The notes beneath the pieces are model-generated. The model had not been told where the DNA came from. It did not search any database and saw only the letters and a list, made by a program, of their open reading frames with translations. A stretch of 64,000 nt of DNA from Duganella guangzhouensis. Its GTDB lineage: Bacteria > Pseudomonadota > Gammaproteobacteria > Burkholderiales > Burkholderiaceae_D. Location: positions 62,001-126,000 of the forward strand of contig NZ_WKJK01000018.1 in NCBI RefSeq assembly GCF_009674535.1, read 5' to 3'. Below are positions 26,571 to 35,495 of this stretch, in pieces. The translations under genes and the position numbers were made by a program. Numbering within the stretch: the stretch's first letter is position 1; every line of letters starts with the position of its first letter.

Positions 26571-27008
26571 ATGAACGTTGGGTATTACGATGATAATGTT
26601 GCCATAGAAATTAATTGTTTGTCTAGTATTGGTCTCACGGAGGTGGTCGCAAATTGCGACCACCTCGCCAATCTTAGATTTTCTAAGACGCTTCCGTTTG
26701 CATTTACCGAGCATGGTGCTATTCAAGCGGCGAATGTACTGGCATCGCCGCAAGCCATACAAATGGGTGTCTACGTTGTCCGGTCTTTTATTCGGTTGCG
26801 AGAGATGTTTGTAGCGGACACATTGTTGGCAGCCCGGCTCAGCGAGTTGGAGGCACAGTTGGCGGCCATGGCGCAGCGCCAGGACGATCACGAGGGCAGG
26901 ACGGCGCAGCAGTTTCAGCAGATCTTTGACACGTTGCGTAGCCTGATGGCGCCGCCGCCTCCGCAGGGGCGCAAGCGGCCCATTGGGTTTGTGGTGCAGG
27001 ACAAATAA
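26571..27008 (+). pseudogene. 5'-truncated ORF6N/KilA-N domain gene remnant
   Basis: From about 26634 the frame reads as the second half of an ORF6N-type protein: NLRFSKTLPFAFTEHGAIQA, SPQAIQMGVYVVRSFIRLRE, a coiled coil (LAARLSELEAQLAAMAQR) and the usual C-terminal end MAPPPPQGRKRPIGFV. The N-terminal DNA-binding ORF6N half is absent; upstream sequence is AT-rich and unrelated. ATG 26571 would give 145 residues and may still be translated. ORF6N proteins are typical of phages and mobile islands, so this is probably what is left of a mobile gene. Confidence 0.65.
26640..26688. repeat. Two adjacent palindromes
   Basis: A 27-bp palindrome with 13-bp arms around one A (arms GAGGTGGTCGCAA and TTGCGACCACCTC, except that the outermost pair is G26640-C26666) is followed six bases later by TCTTAGA-TTT-TCTAAGA (26672-26688). 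Both lie at the broken 5' edge of the ORF6N remnant. Confidence 0.75.
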
Positions 27009-27031
27009 AAACGGCGCCCTCAGGCGCCGTT
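27005..27031 (-). terminator. Rho-independent terminator of the POT transporter gene
   Basis: AACGGCGCC (27010-27018), loop CTCA, GGCGCCGTT (27023-27031); on the minus strand the stem is followed by TTTTTATTTG. It lies eight bases after the transporter stop codon. It may also weakly stop plus-strand readthrough. Confidence 0.85.
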
Positions 27032-27038
27032 GTCGTGA

Positions 27039-28535
27039 TTACTTCACACCGTGCATCAATTTCTGGATCAACGGGGCGATCACGAACAGGATCACGCCGC
27101 CGGCGATCAGCGACCAGAAGCCGAAGGTGTAGCCCTGCAGCGCCGACGGCACCGACATGCCGCCTTCACCCGACACCGCCGAGGCAAAGATGCCCGACAG
27201 GTTGTTGCCGATACCGGTCGACAGGAACCAGCCGCCCATGCCCAGACCCACCAGACGGGTCGGCGCCAGCTTGGTCACCATCGACAGGCCGATCGGCGAC
27301 AGGCACAGCTCGCCGATCGATTGCAGCACGTAGACCATGAACAGGGTCCAGAACGGGATCTTGTTATTGGCGTCCACCAGCGACGACAGCGCGAACATCA
27401 GCAGCAGGAAGGCGGTGCCGTTGAAGATCAGGCCGATACCGAATTTACGCGGAATCGACGGATTGGCGCGGCCCATGGCCACCCAGATAAACGCGATCAG
27501 CGGCGCAAACGCGATGATGGCCAGCGAGTTCACGGTCTGGAACCAGGCGACCGGGAAATTCCAGTTGAACATGTCGCGGTCAACGATTTTCTCGGCCAGG
27601 AAGGTGAACGAGCTGCCGGCCTGCTCAAAGAAGCACCAGAACATGATGTTGAAGAAGAAGATCACCAGCATGGCGATCACCTTGTCGCGCGCCACTTTGC
27701 CGTTTTTGATACCTTCGATCAGCAGCATCACCGACAGCAGGATGAACAGCGCCGACAGCACCAGTTGCAGGCTCTTGGCGCCCGCCGCCAGCAGCAGATA
27801 CACCACCGGAATCACGCACACCGAACCCAGCACCACGTACAGCAGGCGCTTCGGATCGGCGGTTTGCGCATCCGGCGCGCCGATGCCTTTCAGGCCGCGG
27901 CGGCCGATGTAGAACCACACCAGGCTGACCAGCATGCCGACGCCAGCCGACATGAACACCACTTTATAGGCGGGCATGCCGCCGTTGCCGAACACCGAAG
28001 ACGCCAGCCATTCGGTCAGCACCGGCGCGACCATGGCGCCGGAGTTAATGCCCATGTAAAAGATCGTAAAGCCGGAATCGCGGCGCGTATCGGCGGTCGA
28101 ATACAGCTTGCCGACCATGGTCGAGATATTCGGCTTGAACATGCCGTTACCGACGATGATGGTGGCCAGGCCGAACTTGAAGATGGTCTCGTTAGGGAGC
28201 GCAATCATGAACAGGCCGGCCGCCATGAACGCGGCGCCGACCAGAATAGAGCGCTGGTAGCCCAGCACGCGGTCGGCCACATAGCCACCGAACAGCGCTG
28301 CCGCATACACCAGCGCCAGATAGGAACCGTACACCAGATTGGCCGCCGATTCGCCGGACGCTTCGCCGTTGTAGAACTGGGCCACCACGTAGAGCACCAG
28401 TGCCCAGCGTATGCCGTAGAACGCGAAGCGTTCCCAGAACTCGGTCATGAACAACATCCACAGCGGGGCCGGGTGACCCATGATCTGCTTAAACTCCGGA
28501 ATGGCGACTTCCGTCTGGGTGGTAGCACCGCTCAT
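27039..28535 (-). CDS. POT-family proton-dependent oligopeptide transporter
   Basis: A 498-residue inner-membrane transporter of the peptide MFS (PTR2/POT) family that imports di- and tripeptides with protons. The proton-coupling motif ExxERF appears as TEFWERFAFYG (near residue 31-41), FYMGINSGAMVAPVLT is the PTR2 signature 2 region, and GELCLSPIGLSMVTKLAP is a late conserved helix. About 14 membrane helices are predicted. It has its own terminator and diverges from ppnN. Confidence 0.92.
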   Translation of the reverse strand: MSGATTQTEVAIPEFKQIMGHPAPLWMLFMTEFWERFAFYGIRWALVLYVVAQFYNGEASGESAANLVYGSYLALVYAAALFGGYVADRVLGYQRSILVGAAFMAAGLFMIALPNETIFKFGLATIIVGNGMFKPNISTMVGKLYSTADTRRDSGFTIFYMGINSGAMVAPVLTEWLASSVFGNGGMPAYKVVFMSAGVGMLVSLVWFYIGRRGLKGIGAPDAQTADPKRLLYVVLGSVCVIPVVYLLLAAGAKSLQLVLSALFILLSVMLLIEGIKNGKVARDKVIAMLVIFFFNIMFWCFFEQAGSSFTFLAEKIVDRDMFNWNFPVAWFQTVNSLAIIAFAPLIAFIWVAMGRANPSIPRKFGIGLIFNGTAFLLLMFALSSLVDANNKIPFWTLFMVYVLQSIGELCLSPIGLSMVTKLAPTRLVGLGMGGWFLSTGIGNNLSGIFASAVSGEGGMSVPSALQGYTFGFWSLIAGGVILFVIAPLIQKLMHGVK

Positions 28536-28572
28536 GCGGCTCCTCCTAATCGTTATGGTCTAAAAGGACGGA

Positions 28573-28589
28573 CCGCCCTTGTGGGGCGG
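28573..28589. other. GC-rich hairpin upstream of the POT gene
   Basis: CCGCCC (28573-28578) and GGGCGG (28584-28589) pair around a TTGTG loop in the 220-bp divergent space between the POT transporter and ppnN. It may sit in the 5' leader of the transporter mRNA; no regulatory class was recognised. Confidence 0.4.
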
Positions 28590-28757
28590 CCAAATTGGGC
28601 GCCATTGTAATCTACAAATCCGGTGGCGATGCACTTTTTGATGACCTCTCTGCAAACATGTGTCATTTGTGTTAATCATTCTTCAGCCCCACAAATGCCT
28701 GAGTTGTCGTATATTGGTGGCGCAGGACTCTTAGATATGAATAAGGATTTACGCATC

Positions 28758-30128
28758 ATGGAATATGACGTTGTCGATACCCTGATTTCTCCTGAAGGTC
28801 AACTGGAGATACTGTCCAAGGCTGAAGTGAACAAACTGCTCGATACCAGCCAGGGCGGCCTGTATAACGTCTTCCGCAAGTGCGCCCTGGCGGTGCTGAA
28901 TTGCGGCAGCACGATCGACGATGGAAAGGAATTGCTGGAACGGTATCAATCGTTTGACATCAGCATTGTTCAGCGCGAGCGCGGCATCAAGCTGGATATC
29001 AAGGGCGCCCCGGCGATCGCTTTCGTCGACGGCAAAATGATTAAAGGTATCCACGAGCACCTGTTCTCGGTGCTGCGCGATATTGTCTTTGTCAGCAATG
29101 AAGTCACCGATAACCCGAAATTTGATCTGAGCCGCACCGACGGCATTACCGACGCCGTGTTCCACATCCTGCGCAACGCGGGCGTGCTGAAGCCGATGCT
29201 GAATCCGAACCTGGTGGTGTGCTGGGGCGGTCACTCGATCAACCGCGCGGAATATAACTACTCGAAGGAAGTCGGCTACGCCATGGGGCTGCGCGACCTG
29301 GATATCTGCACCGGTTGCGGTCCGGGCGCGATGAAGGGCCCGATGAAGGGCGCCACCATCGGTCACGCCAAGCAGCGCTTGCATCGCGGCCGTTATCTGG
29401 GCATCACCGAACCGGGCATCATCGCCGCCGAATCGCCTAACCCGATCGTCAATGAACTGGTCATCATGCCGGACATCGAAAAGCGTCTGGAAGCGTTTGT
29501 GCGCACCGGCCATGGCATCGTGGTGTTCCCGGGCGGCGCCGGAACAGCCGAGGAAATCCTCTATATTCTTGGCATCCTGCTGCATCCGGATAATGCCGAT
29601 GTGCCGTTCCCGCTGGTGTTCACCGGCCCGGAAACGTCGCGCGACTACTTCGTGCAGATCAACCAGTTCATTCACGACACGCTGGGACCGGAGGCGCAAG
29701 AGCGCTACAAGATCATCATCGACGATCCGGAAGCGGTGGCGCGCGAGATGCAGGCCGGGATCAAGCAGGTGCGCGAGTACCGCAAGGCCCGCAGCGATGC
29801 CTATTACTATAACTGGGGTCTGAAGATCGACAGCGAGTTCCAGCGTCCGTTCCCGCCGACGCACGAGAACATGCGCAATCTGAGTCTGCACAAGAACCAG
29901 CCGGTGCACCTGCTGGCGGCCAATCTGCGTCGCGCCTTCTCCGGCGTGGTGGCAGGTAATGTGAAGGAAGAGGGCATTCGCGCCATCGAGAAGCATGGCC
30001 ACTTTGAAATCCATGGCGACAAGGAGATCATGGGGCCGATGGACGCGCTACTGGCATCCTTCGTCGCGCAATCGCGCATGAAACTGGCCGGCAAGCCGTA
30101 CACCCCTTGCTACCGCGTGATTCAATAA
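28758..30128 (+). CDS. ppnN: Nucleotide 5'-monophosphate nucleosidase
   Basis: A 456-residue cytoplasmic enzyme of the LOG family that splits purine and pyrimidine nucleoside monophosphates into base and ribose 5-phosphate. It has the N-terminal DUF4478-like region (LYNVFRKCALAVLNCGS), the central Rossmann domain with GCGPGAMKGPMKGA and the catalytic FPGGAGTAEE, and the C-terminal DUF3412-like region. E. coli PpnN is 454 residues and is activated by (p)ppGpp. ATG 28758 matches the E. coli start best and has AAGGA ten bases upstream; ATG 28737 is an alternative. Confidence 0.9.
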   Translation: MEYDVVDTLISPEGQLEILSKAEVNKLLDTSQGGLYNVFRKCALAVLNCGSTIDDGKELLERYQSFDISIVQRERGIKLDIKGAPAIAFVDGKMIKGIHEHLFSVLRDIVFVSNEVTDNPKFDLSRTDGITDAVFHILRNAGVLKPMLNPNLVVCWGGHSINRAEYNYSKEVGYAMGLRDLDICTGCGPGAMKGPMKGATIGHAKQRLHRGRYLGITEPGIIAAESPNPIVNELVIMPDIEKRLEAFVRTGHGIVVFPGGAGTAEEILYILGILLHPDNADVPFPLVFTGPETSRDYFVQINQFIHDTLGPEAQERYKIIIDDPEAVAREMQAGIKQVREYRKARSDAYYYNWGLKIDSEFQRPFPPTHENMRNLSLHKNQPVHLLAANLRRAFSGVVAGNVKEEGIRAIEKHGHFEIHGDKEIMGPMDALLASFVAQSRMKLAGKPYTPCYRVIQ

Positions 30129-31978
30129 GCGACACGGCACGCGTGGCGATTGCCGCCACACGTGCCGTAGTCGCTGCGCTGCTGTTATTGCTGTTCTGGT
30201 TGTGCGGCCCGGCGTGGGCGCTCGCGCCTGCGTCCGCGCTGGACGTCAACGCCATGCCATCCGGCGCCCAATCGCTGACCGCTTACGCCACCGTGCTTGA
30301 AGATCCCGCCGGCGCGCTCGATCTTGACGGCGCCCGTGCGCGCGCCGCCGACTTCCGCAGCACCGGCCAGGCCGACGAAGCCTTCAGCTTCGGCTATACC
30401 CGCTCTACCTACTGGCTGCGGGTGGAGCTGTACAATCCTGGCGAACAGGCGCTGGCGCGCATGTTCGAAATCAGCAATGCGCGGCTGAGCGACATCCGCT
30501 TTTACTACCGCGATCACGAACACCATACCGGCAGTGCGCGGCCCTACGCCTCGCGGCCGTACCCAAATCGCTATTACGTCTTCCCGATCGAACTGGCGCC
30601 GCATGAGCGGCAGGTGATCTATGTGCGCGTCTGGTCCGAAGGCGCCAAGCTGATTCCGATGACGTTGTGGGACCCGCTGGCCTACGCCGCCTACGAGCGG
30701 CACGACTATCTGGTGCAGGGCGCCTACTTCGGCGCGGCGCTGGCCATGTTGGCGTTTAATCTGGTGCTGTTCCTGAACCTGCGCGACCGCCTGTATCTGC
30801 AATACGTCGGCTTCGTATTCTTCGCCGTGATGGCGCTGTCCGGGCAAAACGGCCTGGCGCATGAATGGCTGTGGCCCGGCGTGGGCGGCAGCTGGCCGAA
30901 CGTGGCCGCATCGTTGGGATTCTCGCTATCCGCCGGCATGCTGACCGCCTTCATGCGACGCATGATCGGCACGCGCAAGCTGGTGCCGCGCCTGGACTGG
31001 GTATTGCGGATGCTGCTGGTGTTCTTCTTCGTCTCGCCGTTGGCAACACTGTTCTTCTATGTGCAAACGGCCGGCAAGATCACCACCATTTGGGCGATTG
31101 CCTCACCGCTGATCATGCTGATCGGCGTGGTATGCGTATTCAAGCGGCACCGCAGCGCCTACTATTTCACGGCCGCTTTCGTACTGCTCTTCATCGGCAA
31201 CTCATCCAGTTCGCTGGCGGCGCTGGGCTGGTTGCCGCATAACCCCATCACCAACTACGGCAGCCAGATCGGCTCCGCGATCGAAATGATGGTACTGGCG
31301 TTTGCGCTGGCCGACCGCCTGCACGTGATGCGGCGCGAAAAAGCCACCGCACAGCGCGACGCGCTGGCCGCGCAGGCCAGCCTGATCGTCGGCCTGCAGC
31401 AGTCCGAACGCCTGCTGGAAGGCCGGGTCGAACAACGCACCCGCGAACTGCAGGCAGCCAATGAACATCTGGCCGCGCTCAGCATGACCGACGGCCTGAC
31501 CGGCATCGCCAACCGCCGCCGCTTCGACGAAGTGCTGGCGGCCGAATGGGCGAGGGCGGCGCGGCAGCAGCGGCCACTGGCGATCGGCCTGCTGGACATC
31601 GACTACTTCAAGCAATACAACGACCACTATGGCCACCAGCAGGGCGACGATTGCCTGCGCCGCGTGGCGGCCGCCTTCAAGACGCAACTGCAGCGCGGCG
31701 GCGACCTGGTGGCGCGTTACGGCGGCGAAGAATTCGCCTTCATCGCGCCGGCGGTGGATGCCGAACAAGCGCTGGCGATCGCCGATAGCGTGTGCCGCGC
31801 GCTGGAAGCGCTGGAACTGCCGCACGCGGTCGCCCCCAACGGCACGCTCACCGTCAGCATCGGCGTCGCCGCCTGGATGCCGAAAGCCGGCGAATCACCC
31901 GCCGACCTGCTGCAAGCCGCCGACCAGGCGCTCTACCGCGCCAAACAACTGGGCCGCAACCGCGTCGAAGTCCATTAA
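30107..31978 (+). CDS. 7TMR-DISM diguanylate cyclase
   Basis: A membrane sensor of up to 623 residues. After a signal sequence (ALLLLLFWLCGPAWA) comes a periplasmic 7TMR-DISM extracellular domain type 2 (FGYTRSTYWLRVELYN), seven membrane helices (about 195-405), a coiled coil (LLEGRVEQRTRELQAANEHL) and a GGDEF domain with YGGEEF and an RGGD I-site five residues before it. It should make cyclic di-GMP in response to a periplasmic, often carbohydrate-like, signal. The TTG start at 30107 overlaps the end of ppnN by 22 bp; GTG 30143 is the alternative. Neither has a clear ribosome binding site. Confidence 0.88.
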   Translation: MLPRDSISDTARVAIAATRAVVAALLLLLFWLCGPAWALAPASALDVNAMPSGAQSLTAYATVLEDPAGALDLDGARARAADFRSTGQADEAFSFGYTRSTYWLRVELYNPGEQALARMFEISNARLSDIRFYYRDHEHHTGSARPYASRPYPNRYYVFPIELAPHERQVIYVRVWSEGAKLIPMTLWDPLAYAAYERHDYLVQGAYFGAALAMLAFNLVLFLNLRDRLYLQYVGFVFFAVMALSGQNGLAHEWLWPGVGGSWPNVAASLGFSLSAGMLTAFMRRMIGTRKLVPRLDWVLRMLLVFFFVSPLATLFFYVQTAGKITTIWAIASPLIMLIGVVCVFKRHRSAYYFTAAFVLLFIGNSSSSLAALGWLPHNPITNYGSQIGSAIEMMVLAFALADRLHVMRREKATAQRDALAAQASLIVGLQQSERLLEGRVEQRTRELQAANEHLAALSMTDGLTGIANRRRFDEVLAAEWARAARQQRPLAIGLLDIDYFKQYNDHYGHQQGDDCLRRVAAAFKTQLQRGGDLVARYGGEEFAFIAPAVDAEQALAIADSVCRALEALELPHAVAPNGTLTVSIGVAAWMPKAGESPADLLQAADQALYRAKQLGRNRVEVH

Positions 31979-32004
31979 AAAAAAGCCGCTCATCGAGCGG
32001 CTTT
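31977..32004 (-). terminator. Rho-independent terminator of the lysS operon
   Basis: AAAGCCGCTC (31982-31991), loop ATC, GAGCGGCTTT (31995-32004); on the minus strand the stem is followed by an unbroken T run (A run 31977-31984 on the plus strand). It lies ten bases after the lysS stop codon and also separates it from the convergent GGDEF gene. Confidence 0.9.
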
Positions 32005-32013
32005 CAGTGTGGC

Positions 32014-33543
32014 TTACTCTTCGCGGCGCAAGTGCGGGAACAGCAGCACGTCGCGGATGTTAGGCGAGTCGGTGATGATCATCATCAGACGGTCGATGCC
32101 GATGCCGCAACCGCCGGCTGGCGGCATGCCGTATTCCAGCGCGCGGATGTAGTCGGCGTCGTAGTACATGGCTTCTTCATCGCCGGCATCCTTGGCGGCC
32201 ACCTGGGCCAGGAAGCGGGCCGACTGGTCTTCGGCGTCGTTCAGCTCCGAGAAGCCGTTGGCGATTTCGCGGCCGACCATGAACAGTTCGAAGCGCTCGG
32301 TGATGCCTTCGCGGGTGTCCGAGGCACGTGCCAGCGGCGACACTTCGACCGGGTAGTCGATGATGTAGGTCGGTTCCCACAGCTGCGCTTCGGCGGTTTC
32401 TTCGAACAGCGCCAGTTGCAGCGCGCCCAGGCCGGCGGTGGCGAATGGCTTGACGCCGAACTTCAGCAGTTCTTTCTTGATGAATTCCGCATCGTTCAGC
32501 TGTTCGTTGGTGTACGAAGGCGCGTACTTGTTGATCGCTTCGACGATGGTCAGGCGGTGGAATGGCTTGGACAGATCCAGCTCACGGCCGCCGTAGGTCA
32601 GCGTAGCGGTGCCGTGGGCATCGATCGCGGCCTGGCGGATCACGGCTTCGGTGAAGTCCATCAGCCACTTGTAATCGGTGTAGGCAGCGTAGAACTCCAT
32701 CATAGTGAATTCAGGGTTGTGACGGATCGACACGCCTTCGTTACGGAAGTTGCGGTTGATCTCGAATACGCGGTCAAAGCCGCCCACCACCAGACGCTTC
32801 AGGTACAGCTCAGGGGCGATACGCAGGAACATCTGCATGTCCAGCGCGTTGTGGTGGGTGATGAAAGGCTTGGCCGCCGCGCCACCTGGAATGGTGTGCA
32901 GCATCGGCGTTTCGACTTCCATGAAGTCGTTCTTTTCCATGAAGCGGCGGATCGACGAGATCGCGGCGGTACGCGCCTTGAAGGTGCGGCGCGTGTCTTC
33001 GTTCATGATCAGATCGACGTAACGCTGACGGTACTTGGTCTCCTGGTCGGCCAGGCCGTGGAACTTGTCCGGCAGCGGGCGCAGCGACTTGGTGATCAGG
33101 CGCAGCTCGGTGACCTTGATGGTCAGCTCGTCGGTTTTGGTCTTGAACAGGGTACCAACCACGCCCAGGATATCGCCCAGGTCATAGTGGTGCAGCGCGG
33201 CCATGGCGGCTTCGCCGGTCAGATCCAGCGTGGCGTAGATCTGGATGCGGCCATCGGCTTTCTGGCCGGAGGCATCTTGCAGCGTGGCGAAAGCGGCTTT
33301 CTTGCCGGCTTCGCGCTTCAGCATCATGCGGCCTGCCAGTTTAACGGTGACCGGTGCAGCTTCCAGTTCTTCGCGGGTCTTCTCGCCGTACTGTGCGTGC
33401 AGGTCGGCCGCCTTGTGTTCAGGCTTGAAGTCGTTCGGGAAGGCGACGCCTTGTTCGCGGATGGCGGCCAGTTTGGCGCGGCGCTCGGCGATGATTTTAT
33501 TTTCGTCCGGGGCGGCTGCTTGGTCTTGAAGATCCGTAGTCAT
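32014..33543 (-). CDS. lysS: Lysyl-tRNA synthetase, class II
   Basis: A 509-residue class II synthetase. The N-terminal OB-fold anticodon-binding domain (KLAGRMMLKREAGKKAAF) is followed by the catalytic core with motif 2 (FEINRNFRNEGVSIRHNPEF) and motif 3 (GCGIGIDRLMMIITDSPNIR). FMEVETPML is also typical. It is the last gene of a minus-strand run prfB, HAD phosphatase, lysS with short gaps, and a terminator follows. Confidence 0.97.
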   Translation of the reverse strand: MTTDLQDQAAAPDENKIIAERRAKLAAIREQGVAFPNDFKPEHKAADLHAQYGEKTREELEAAPVTVKLAGRMMLKREAGKKAAFATLQDASGQKADGRIQIYATLDLTGEAAMAALHHYDLGDILGVVGTLFKTKTDELTIKVTELRLITKSLRPLPDKFHGLADQETKYRQRYVDLIMNEDTRRTFKARTAAISSIRRFMEKNDFMEVETPMLHTIPGGAAAKPFITHHNALDMQMFLRIAPELYLKRLVVGGFDRVFEINRNFRNEGVSIRHNPEFTMMEFYAAYTDYKWLMDFTEAVIRQAAIDAHGTATLTYGGRELDLSKPFHRLTIVEAINKYAPSYTNEQLNDAEFIKKELLKFGVKPFATAGLGALQLALFEETAEAQLWEPTYIIDYPVEVSPLARASDTREGITERFELFMVGREIANGFSELNDAEDQSARFLAQVAAKDAGDEEAMYYDADYIRALEYGMPPAGGCGIGIDRLMMIITDSPNIRDVLLFPHLRREE

Positions 33544-33569
33544 GGTCTTTACTTTTGTTGAGGTGATGA

Positions 33570-34238
33570 TTAATTGGTGGCGGAGGCGAACAACTCGTCC
33601 ACATCCAGCTCGCTGAAATCGCGCACGACCGCGATCACATTGTCGAATTCCGCAAACGCTTCGGCCGGCAGGGTGGTGGTCAGCACCACCGCGCGCATGC
33701 CGGCGCGGCGCGCCGCTTCCACGCCCAGCGGCGCGTCTTCGAACACGATGCTGTTGACGGGCAGCGTGCCGGCGCGCTCGGCGGCCAGCAGGAATACGTC
33801 CGGATTCGGCTTGCCGCGCGCCACGTCGGCGGCGCCGGCGATGGCGTTGAATTCCTTGCGCAGGTCCAGGCCATCCAGCGTGAAATCGATGTTCTCCGTC
33901 GGCGCGGCGGTGGCCACGGCCAGCTTGATGCCGTTTGCCTTGGCGCGGGTGATGAAGTCGACGAAACCGGTGGTCGGCGCCAGGTGCGGCGCGTACATTT
34001 CGCGGTACAACGCTTCCTTCTCGAAGTCCAGCGCGGCGCTTTCTTCCTTGGTCAGCGATTTGCCGAAGTAGGTGCTCATGATTTCATGGCCCTGACGGCC
34101 GGCCGTGTTGCGGAAGAAGTCATCCGCATCGATCACGTGACCACGGCGCTGAAAAAACTCCAGCCACGATTTCACGTGGAAGGACATATTGTCGACAATG
34201 GTACCGTCCATGTCGAAGATGAATGCACGCTGGGTCAT
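33570..34238 (-). CDS. HAD-superfamily phosphatase, phosphoglucomutase-like
   Basis: A 222-residue HAD hydrolase of the beta-phosphoglucomutase/phosphoglycolate phosphatase group. Motif I is FIFDMDGTIVDNM, motif II is AVATAAPTEN, the lysine is in ARGKPNPDVFLLAA, and motif IV is VFEDAPLGVEAA. A helical cap lies between residues about 18 and 85. The substrate cannot be told. It sits between prfB and lysS (gaps of 3 and 26 bp), an insertion into a pair that is adjacent in E. coli. Confidence 0.85.
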   Translation of the reverse strand: MTQRAFIFDMDGTIVDNMSFHVKSWLEFFQRRGHVIDADDFFRNTAGRQGHEIMSTYFGKSLTKEESAALDFEKEALYREMYAPHLAPTTGFVDFITRAKANGIKLAVATAAPTENIDFTLDGLDLRKEFNAIAGAADVARGKPNPDVFLLAAERAGTLPVNSIVFEDAPLGVEAARRAGMRAVVLTTTLPAEAFAEFDNVIAVVRDFSELDVDELFASATN

Positions 34239-34241
34239 GAA

Positions 34242-35346
34242 TTAAACGCCTTGTTTGAGCGATGCCGAGATGAAGTCGTCCAGGTCGCCGTCCAGCACGC
34301 CCTTGGTATTGCCGGTCTCGAAGTTGGTGCGCAAGTCCTTGATGCGCGACTGGTCCAGCACATAGGAACGGATTTGGTGGCCCCAGCCGACGTCGGTCTT
34401 GGAGTCTTCCAGTTTCTGCTGCTCGCTCATGCGCTTGCGCAGTTCCAGTTCGTACAGCTTCGCCTTCAGCATTTCCATCGCCTCGGCCTTGTTGCGGTGC
34501 TGCGAACGGTCGTTCTGGCACTGTACGACGATGCCGGATGGGCCGTGGGTCAGACGCACCGCGGAGTCGGTTTTGTTAATGTGCTGACCACCGGCGCCGG
34601 ACGCGCGGTAGGTGTCGATACGCAGGTCGGCAGGATTGATCTCGATGTCGATCGAGTCATCCACTTCCGGATAGACGAACAGCGACACGAACGACGTGTG
34701 GCGGCCGCCGGCCGAGTCGAACGGCGATTTGCGCACCAGACGGTGCACGCCAGTCTCGGTGCGCAGGAAGCCGTAGGCGTATTCGCCTTCCACTTTCAGC
34801 GTAGCGGTCTTGATGCCGGCCACCTCGCCGTCGGACTGCTCCATGATCTCAACCTTGAAGCCCTTGCGTTCGGAATAGCGCAGGTATTGGCGCAGCAGCA
34901 TCGAGGCCCAGTCCTGAGCCTCGGTACCGCCGGCGCCGGCCTGGATGTCGACGAAGCAGTTGTTCGGGTCCATCGGGTTGCTGAACATGCGGCGGAATTC
35001 CATGCCTTCGATGACCTTGCGGACTTCTTCAGCGTCGACGATCAGCGCTTCCAGCGTGTCGTCATCGCCTTCTTCCTTGGCCATGTCGATCAGATCGCCC
35101 ATGTCCTTCAGGTCGGCGTCGGCCTTGGTCAGCGCGAAGACGATCGCTTCCAGCGATTTTTTCTCTTTGCCCAGATCCTGGGCTTTTTTCGGGTCGTTCC
35201 AGACGGCCGGATCTTCCAGCTCGCCGTTTACTTGTTCGAGTTTCTCCGACTTCTTATCGAAGTCAAAGATACCTCCGAAGTTCGGCTTCGCGCGTGGTCA
35301 GATCGGCGAGCAGGGAGGTGAGGGCGTTAATGCGTTCGGCTTCCAT
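34242..35346 (-). CDS. prfB: Peptide chain release factor 2, programmed +1 frameshift
   Basis: RF2 recognises UGA and UAA stop codons. The first frame starts at ATG 35346 and runs 27 codons to CTT (35268-35266) and an in-frame TGA (35265-35263); translation resumes one base later at GAC (35264-35262) and continues to 34242, giving about 367 residues. The slippery site CGGAGGTATCTTTGAC has the internal Shine-Dalgarno GGAGG three bases before CTT-TGA-C, the classical RF2 autoregulatory shift. SPF (VRKSPFDSAGGRHTSF) is the stop-recognition tripeptide and GAGGQHINKTDSAVR is the catalytic loop. E. coli RF2 has 365 residues. Confidence 0.96.
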
Positions 35347-35495
35347 GTTTTCTTCTTTTCTCAGGCTGAAATCAAACCTTGGATTATACCGTAAGCGGCT
35401 ACGCTCTCCCAGCGCCGCCCCGCGATCCGTGCGCCAAAACCGAAATGCTGTCATTTATGCCACAAAGCGGATAGAATACCGCAGCCTATAACTTC

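Noticed and set aside
34242..35346. prfB as a broken gene
   Set aside because: The in-frame TGA lies in the conserved RF2 frameshift site with its internal ribosome-binding-like GGAGG, so the gene is functional.
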